A stretch of 18,998 nucleotides of DNA from Clostridia bacterium (lineage in GTDB: Bacteria; Bacillota; Clostridia; Oscillospirales; Acutalibacteraceae), in NCBI GenBank assembly GCA_024404125.1, contig JAKSQL010000006.1, positions 1 through 18,998 of the forward strand, given 5' to 3'. The number at the start of each line of letters is the position of its first letter. Within the stretch, counting starts at the first letter, position 1. Under the pieces are notes generated by a model. That model was not told the DNA's origin, did no database searches, and worked only from the letters and a program-made list of their open reading frames with translations. The position numbers and the translations under genes were made by a program. Positions 15,180 to 18,998 of this stretch are shown piece after piece.

Positions 15180-15593
15180 TTATTTTTTACTTGATTTAAG
15201 ATAATCTTCAAGTATAACCGTAGCCGCAACCGCGTCAATTACCTGCTTACGCTTTTTACCTTTGGTATCTGTAATATTAAGGTAACTTGCGGAAAGTACA
15301 GTGGTACAGCGCTCGTCAAACATAACAGTTGAAATGCCCGATTTTTGCTCGATTTGACCTGCAATTTCGGTGCACTCTTTTGCGCGTTCACCTAAACTGC
15401 CGTCCATATTTTTAGGCAAACCCACAACTATTATAACGGCACCGTATTCTTTTGCGCAGTCACATATTTTCGCAATAAGTTTTTCGGTGTTATGCTCCGC
15501 TATAACGGTTTTAGGGAATGCAAAGTTTTCGTCTTTATCGCTTGCCGCTATGCCTGTTCGCGCTTTGCCTAGGTCTACCGACATTACTATCAT
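15180..15593 (-). CDS. ruvX: YqgF/RuvX-family nuclease, pre-16S rRNA processing
   Basis: This is a small RNase H-fold nuclease of the YqgF family, linked to 5' maturation of 16S rRNA and long annotated as a putative Holliday junction resolvase. The 137 residues are the normal length. Conserved sites are Asp7 in MSVDLGKARTGIA, GLPKNMDGSLGERA from 58, DERCTT (93-98) and the final acidic Asp120 in QVIDAVAATVIL. The ATG at 15593 overlaps the stop of the upstream phosphatase gene (ATGA), and AGGTGAG inside that gene serves as ribosome site, so translation is coupled. A second ATG nine bases on (MSVDLG) is possible. A terminator follows the stop. Confidence 0.94.
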   Translation of the reverse strand: MIVMSVDLGKARTGIAASDKDENFAFPKTVIAEHNTEKLIAKICDCAKEYGAVIIVVGLPKNMDGSLGERAKECTEIAGQIEQKSGISTVMFDERCTTVLSASYLNITDTKGKKRKQVIDAVAATVILEDYLKSSKK

Positions 15594-16255
15594 GATTTCT
15601 CACCTATAAAACTTGATAAGCGGTTGCGCTTCGGAAGATACTGTTTCGGAACGTGGAAACTATCGTTATAAAATATAAGTTGCGGATTGAAATCATCGTC
15701 AAAACGGACAAGTGTAATCCCTGTATTATCACTCCAAGCAGTATCTTTAAGGCGTGTAATATCACCGTATAACAATCGGCATGCAAAACATCTTATAGCG
15801 CCGCCGTGACTTGCAATCGCTACTGTTTTACCCTTGTTTTTCTTGGCAATATCCAAAACCGCATCGTATATGCGCTCATAAGCATCACGCATTTTTTCAC
15901 CGCCGAGCGGAGCAAAATCCTGCGGGTGATTATCCCAAGTATCTGCAAGAACGGGGTCCTCTTCAAATACCTGCTTAAAAAGTCTGCCCTCTAATACACC
16001 GCCGTTGAGCTCGGTAAAACGCTCGTCCTTTACGACTTCACCGCCCGTAACATTTGCTATTGCCTGAGCCGTTTTAAATGCCCTTTTAAGCGGACTTGCA
16101 TATATTTTATCTACCTTTATGTTTTTAAAGCGCTCGGCTAAATATTCAAGTTGTTTTGCACCCGTTTCGCTTATATCAAGGTCGGTAACACCCTGAAATA
16201 TGCGTTTAACGTTGCCCTGCGCTTCACAATGTCTTACAATATAAACTTCCGTCAT
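15590..16255 (-). CDS. Histidine phosphatase (phosphoglycerate mutase-like) family protein
   Basis: This is a cytoplasmic member of the histidine phosphatase superfamily. The phospho-accepting His9 lies in YIVRHCEAQGN, followed by Arg58 in SPLKRAFKTA, Glu82 in FTELNGGVLEG and the second His150 in IASHGGAIR. All catalytic residues are present. The motif reads RHC rather than the usual RHG; the glycine position is outside the catalytic chemistry and RHCEA-type members occur in Firmicutes. It is too divergent in its middle part to be called a true glycolytic mutase, and a phosphatase on an unknown small substrate is more likely. The C-terminus carries an extra basic tail (PKQYLPKRNRLSSFIGEKS). 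It is the first gene of an operon with ruvX (4-base overlap) and is divergent from the EIIC-like gene. Ribosome site GGTGAT precedes the ATG. Confidence 0.88.
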   Translation of the reverse strand: MTEVYIVRHCEAQGNVKRIFQGVTDLDISETGAKQLEYLAERFKNIKVDKIYASPLKRAFKTAQAIANVTGGEVVKDERFTELNGGVLEGRLFKQVFEEDPVLADTWDNHPQDFAPLGGEKMRDAYERIYDAVLDIAKKNKGKTVAIASHGGAIRCFACRLLYGDITRLKDTAWSDNTGITLVRFDDDFNPQLIFYNDSFHVPKQYLPKRNRLSSFIGEKS

Positions 16256-16293
16256 AAAATCACCATAGATATATTATCATAATTTTCTGCACA

Positions 16294-16340
16294 TTACAAC
16301 TCAATTTTTTGTTGTAATAATATGTATTTTGGGTTATAAT
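16294..16340 (+). promoter_or_regulatory. Divergent promoter region with shared inverted repeat
   Basis: On the plus strand, -35 TTGTAA (16312-16317), a 17-base spacer and perfect TATAAT (16335-16340) drive the EIIC-like gene. The same hexamer occurs inverted at 16294-16299, as the outward-facing -35 for the leftward phosphatase gene, with a TAATAT/GATAAT-like -10 near 16271-16277. Together they form the 7-bp inverted repeat TTACAAC / GTTGTAA with a 10-base gap. The rightward promoter is well supported; the leftward one is weaker. Confidence 0.6.
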
Positions 16341-16373
16341 AAGTTTTAAAAGATATTTTAGGGGGCATACAGT

Positions 16374-17444
16374 ATGAATGCAATTAAGAAGTACCTTAAC
16401 CGGCTTTTTATTGACGGTCTTACCGGTATGGCTTACGGATTGTTTGCGACACTTATTATCGGAACGATTATAGCGCAGGTAGGTGCGCTTATAGGCAATA
16501 ACACCGTAGGTACGTATCTTGTTGCCATCGGTAACGTTGCAAAAACAATTACGGGGGCCGGAATAGGTATAGGTGTTGCCTGCAAACTTTCGGCTTCACC
16601 TCTTACTACCGTTTCCGCCGCGGTTTGCGGTATGGTGGGCGCTTTCCCGAACTTCTCACTCGAAACGTTTAAGATAGGTGCACCGGGTGAGCCGCTCGGC
16701 GCGTTTATTGCCGCTTACGTGGCAATAGAAATAGGTTACTTTATTTCGGGCAAGACAAAACTTGAAATCATACTTACTCCCCTTTGCTGCATACTTGCGG
16801 GTTGCGTTGCAGGTTTCTTTGTAGGTCCTTACATATCAAAAGCAATGCTATGGCTTGGAAACCTGGTAAACATAAACGTTGATAAGTCCCCGATTTTAGG
16901 TGGTATGGCGGTATCGGTTATTATGGGTATGTTGCTTACTTTGCCTATATCTTCCGCCGCGATAGGCATATCAATGGGACTTTCGGGACTTGCCGCCGGT
17001 GCGGCAACGGTTGGCTGCTGTTGCAATATGGTCGGCTTTGCGGTAATAAGTTACAGAGAAAACAAAACCGGCGGACTAATAGCGCAGGGTATCGGCACGT
17101 CGATGATACAAATGCCTAATATTGTAAAGCATCCGCTTATATGGTTGCCGCCGATTATTTCGAGCGCAATTTTAGGTCCTGTTTCCGCAGCGGTGGTTAA
17201 AATGATAAACACACCGGTAGGGTCGGGCATGGGCTCTGCGGGACTTGTAGGTCAGTTCTCCGCTTTTGCCGAAATGGTAAATCCGACCGTTACCGAAAAC
17301 ATAACCGCTATTTCGCCTACTTTGGCGATAATAGAAATAGTGCTTATGCATTTTGTTCTGCCTGCTATTATATCGCTTGCAATTTCAGAGGGTATGAGAA
17401 AACTCGGCTTTATAAAACGCGGCGATATGTATTTAGAGGTTTAA
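16374..17444 (+). CDS. PTS EIIC-like membrane protein, PfoR/PTS_EIIC_2 type
   Basis: This is a polytopic membrane protein of the PTS_EIIC_2 group, which includes PfoR, first noted as a regulator of perfringolysin in Clostridium perfringens. The 356 residues are mostly hydrophobic, with about nine or ten spans. Recognisable parts are MNAIKKYLNRLFIDGLTGMA at the start, GAGIGIGVACKLSASPLT (about 62-79), TLPISSAAIGISMGLSGLAAG and the re-entrant-like stretch KHPLIWLPPIISSAILGP. No EIIA or EIIB domain is fused or encoded nearby, so either sugar transport uses other subunits or the protein is not a PTS transporter at all; the substrate is unknown. AGGGGG eight bases before the ATG is the ribosome site. 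nth follows after one base, so they share a transcript from the strong promoter at 16312-16340. Confidence 0.88.
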   Translation: MNAIKKYLNRLFIDGLTGMAYGLFATLIIGTIIAQVGALIGNNTVGTYLVAIGNVAKTITGAGIGIGVACKLSASPLTTVSAAVCGMVGAFPNFSLETFKIGAPGEPLGAFIAAYVAIEIGYFISGKTKLEIILTPLCCILAGCVAGFFVGPYISKAMLWLGNLVNINVDKSPILGGMAVSVIMGMLLTLPISSAAIGISMGLSGLAAGAATVGCCCNMVGFAVISYRENKTGGLIAQGIGTSMIQMPNIVKHPLIWLPPIISSAILGPVSAAVVKMINTPVGSGMGSAGLVGQFSAFAEMVNPTVTENITAISPTLAIIEIVLMHFVLPAIISLAISEGMRKLGFIKRGDMYLEV

Positions 17445-17445
17445 T

Positions 17446-18087
17446 ATGGGCAAAAAAGAGACAACACTCAATGCCGTAAACGCGCTTAAGGAACTTTATC
17501 CTAAAGCCGTATGTTCGCTTGACTATACCGATGCTTTTAAACTTCTTATCGCAACACGTTTATCGGCGCAATGTACGGACGCTCGCGTAAATAAAGTAAC
17601 ACCTAAACTGTTTGAACGCTTTCCCGATGCTTACAGTATGGCAAATGCTCCTTTAAGCGAGGTTGAAGAACTTATTAAAACCTGCGGGCTTTATAAGACG
17701 AAAGCCAAAGACCTTATAAGCATAGCAAAAAGCATAGCAAACGATTTTGGCGGTAAGGTGCCCGACACAATAGAGCAACTTACCACCCTTTCGGGTGTAG
17801 GCAGAAAAACCGCGAACTTAATTTGCGGAGATATATACAAAAAGCCGGCAGTTGTATGTGATACGCATTTTATACGTCTTTGCAACCGTTTAGGTCTTGT
17901 AAACACAACAGACCCCGCTAAAGTGGAAAAAGAAATGAGAAAACTTTTACCGGCAGAGCAGTCAAGCGATTTTTGTCACCGCAGTGTTATGTTCGGCAGA
18001 GAAATTTGCACCGCAAGGGTAGCGTTTTGCGATAAATGTCCGCTTAACGGATTTTGCCCTAAAAAGATAAAAAAGAAAGCAAGGTAA
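17446..18087 (+). CDS. nth: Endonuclease III, DNA glycosylase/AP lyase
   Basis: This base-excision repair enzyme removes oxidised pyrimidines and cuts the abasic site. In 213 residues it shows the conserved LSAQCTDARVNKVTP (39-53), the helix-hairpin-helix LSGVGRKTANLI with catalytic Lys121, and catalytic Asp139 in VVCDTHFIRLCNRLGL. The C-terminal [4Fe-4S] ligands are complete in the exact C-X6-C-X2-C-X5-C spacing (Cys188, 195, 198, 204), followed by a basic tail (KKIKKKAR). The start lies one base after the EIIC-like stop, with AGAGGT inside that gene's end as ribosome site. Co-transcription with the membrane protein is likely, but there is no obvious functional link. Confidence 0.97.
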   Translation: MGKKETTLNAVNALKELYPKAVCSLDYTDAFKLLIATRLSAQCTDARVNKVTPKLFERFPDAYSMANAPLSEVEELIKTCGLYKTKAKDLISIAKSIANDFGGKVPDTIEQLTTLSGVGRKTANLICGDIYKKPAVVCDTHFIRLCNRLGLVNTTDPAKVEKEMRKLLPAEQSSDFCHRSVMFGREICTARVAFCDKCPLNGFCPKKIKKKAR

Positions 18088-18096
18088 TTTCAGTTT

Positions 18097-18936
18097 ATGA
18101 CACAAAAAAGAGTAGCCGCCATACACGATATTTCGTGTTTCGGCAAATGTTCACTTACGGTAGCGTTGCCGCTTATTTCCGCTACGGGTATTGAAACCGC
18201 GGTTATACCTACGGCAGTATTATCAACCCATACAGGCGGATTTTCAGGTTATACATTCCGCGACCTTACCGACGATATTTTGCCTATTGCAAAACATTGG
18301 AAAAAAGAAGGCATTACTGTTGATGCCGTTTATACCGGATATTTGGGCTCAAAGGAACAAATAGGTATTGTTTGCGAAGCGATAGAGTATATCAAAAACA
18401 ACGATACAATTATTATTGTAGACCCAGTTATGGCAGATAACGGAAAACTCTACGGCGGATTTCCGGAAGATTTCCCAAGCGATATGAAAAAACTTTGCAA
18501 AATTGCCGATATAATCACACCCAATATAACCGAAGCAGCTTTGATGACGGGGCTTTGCTATAAACAACCGCCATACGATAAAGAGTACATTAACACTATG
18601 ATTTCAAAACTTTGCGAAATTACAAACGGTAAAATTGTTTTAACGGGGGTAAGTTTCAAAGAGGGCGAAATAGGTGCCGCCTGCTATGAAAATGGCGAGA
18701 CGGAATACGTTTTCACAAAGAGGGTTGATGCGCTCTATCACGGTACAGGCGATGTATTTTCAAGCACACTTACAAGCGCCTTGCTTAAAGGCAAAGACCT
18801 TTTATCTGCCGCCACCGTTGCGGCAAACTTTACCGCTCTTTGCATAAAGAACACTAAAGAAAACTATCCGTATATGAAATACGGTGTTAACTTTGAAGAA
18901 AAAATCCACAAACTTATAAAGTATATGGAGAAATAG
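18097..18936 (+). CDS. pdxY: Pyridoxamine/pyridoxal kinase (ribokinase family)
   Basis: This enzyme phosphorylates pyridoxal, pyridoxamine or pyridoxine with ATP in vitamin B6 salvage. The N-terminal ISCFGKCSLTVALPLISA and VLSTHTGGFSGY (about 12-52) are the substrate-binding signature of the PdxK/PdxY group. IIVDPVMADNGKLY follows near 106-119, TPNITEA at 141-147, and the anion hole with catalytic base GTGDVFSS at 216-223 (Asp219). Length is 279 residues, as usual. It starts nine bases after nth with only a weak ribosome site (AAGG), so it probably relies on the nth transcript. The symbol is by family; PdxY versus PdxK cannot be told apart here. The stop is TAG. Confidence 0.92.
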   Translation: MTQKRVAAIHDISCFGKCSLTVALPLISATGIETAVIPTAVLSTHTGGFSGYTFRDLTDDILPIAKHWKKEGITVDAVYTGYLGSKEQIGIVCEAIEYIKNNDTIIIVDPVMADNGKLYGGFPEDFPSDMKKLCKIADIITPNITEAALMTGLCYKQPPYDKEYINTMISKLCEITNGKIVLTGVSFKEGEIGAACYENGETEYVFTKRVDALYHGTGDVFSSTLTSALLKGKDLLSAATVAANFTALCIKNTKENYPYMKYGVNFEEKIHKLIKYMEK

Positions 18937-18938
18937 AA

Positions 18939-18998
18939 TGGAGAGACACATTTCGCGAAGTTGCGCGCAAATAGGAAAGAAAAAAACCAATATATTAA
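18939..18998 (+). CDS. Start of a further gene, cut by window edge
   Basis: An ATG two bases after the pyridoxamine kinase stop opens a frame of 20 codons (MERHISRSCAQIGKKKTNIL) that runs off the window. GGAG inside the end of the kinase gene lies about eight bases before it, which supports a real start. Too little is visible to name it; a basic N-terminus is all that can be said. It would be the fourth gene of the EIIC-like/nth/kinase unit. Confidence 0.4.

Noticed and set aside
1..18998. CRISPR arrays, tRNA/rRNA genes, insertion sequences, riboswitches, phage genes
   Set aside because: I looked for repeated spacers, cloverleaf-like sequence, transposase motifs and long structured leaders and found none; all intergenic gaps are under 170 bases and are explained by promoters and terminators.

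Overview
The window looks like chromosomal DNA from a low-to-moderate GC, Gram-positive anaerobe of the class Clostridia, probably a gut Oscillospiraceae or Ruminococcaceae relative. The evidence is the gene set: a ClpP-like TepA next to an FtsK/SpoIIIE translocase, an LCP cell-wall enzyme, the CD1247-type protein behind efp, the GGGtGRT/NifU-like pair, a DUF4830 protein, strong AGGAGG-type ribosome sites and TTGACA/TATAAT promoters. The lineage is inferred from these families; no rRNA or tRNA is present to confirm it. No CRISPR array, insertion sequence or phage gene was seen, so the region reads as core chromosome.

From left to right, positions 1-10684 are almost all on the minus strand. 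They hold a left-truncated ftsK behind tepA (one transcription unit), a lone UgpC/MsmK-type sugar-importer ATPase with its own promoter and terminator, and the run ispD-ispF-DUF4830-rsuA. Next come efp with a cysteine- and aspartate-rich CD1247-like protein, and a trkA-trkH potassium uptake operon. A divergent promoter region near 10.7-10.85 kb starts a plus-strand unit: an LCP phosphotransferase gene interrupted by an in-frame amber codon, then an MFS transporter. Two terminators at 13.2-13.33 kb separate this from the minus-strand pair NifU-like scaffold and GGGtGRT protein. That pair follows a histidine phosphatase-ruvX operon. A second divergent promoter region at 16.26-16.37 kb fires leftward into the phosphatase and rightward into a PfoR/EIIC-like membrane protein, endonuclease III and a pyridoxamine kinase. 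A further gene begins at the right edge.

The most interesting items are the isolated NifU-like/GGGtGRT bicistron (a conserved family pair whose biochemical role I do not know to be established), the amber codon in the LCP gene, the extreme C/D/E composition of the CD1247-like protein, the orphan EIIC-like protein, and several compact regulatory arrangements where terminators, promoters and ribosome sites overlap. Several starts were revised from the longest reading frame using ribosome-site evidence: tepA, the DUF4830 gene, ispD, the CD1247-like gene and the LCP gene.
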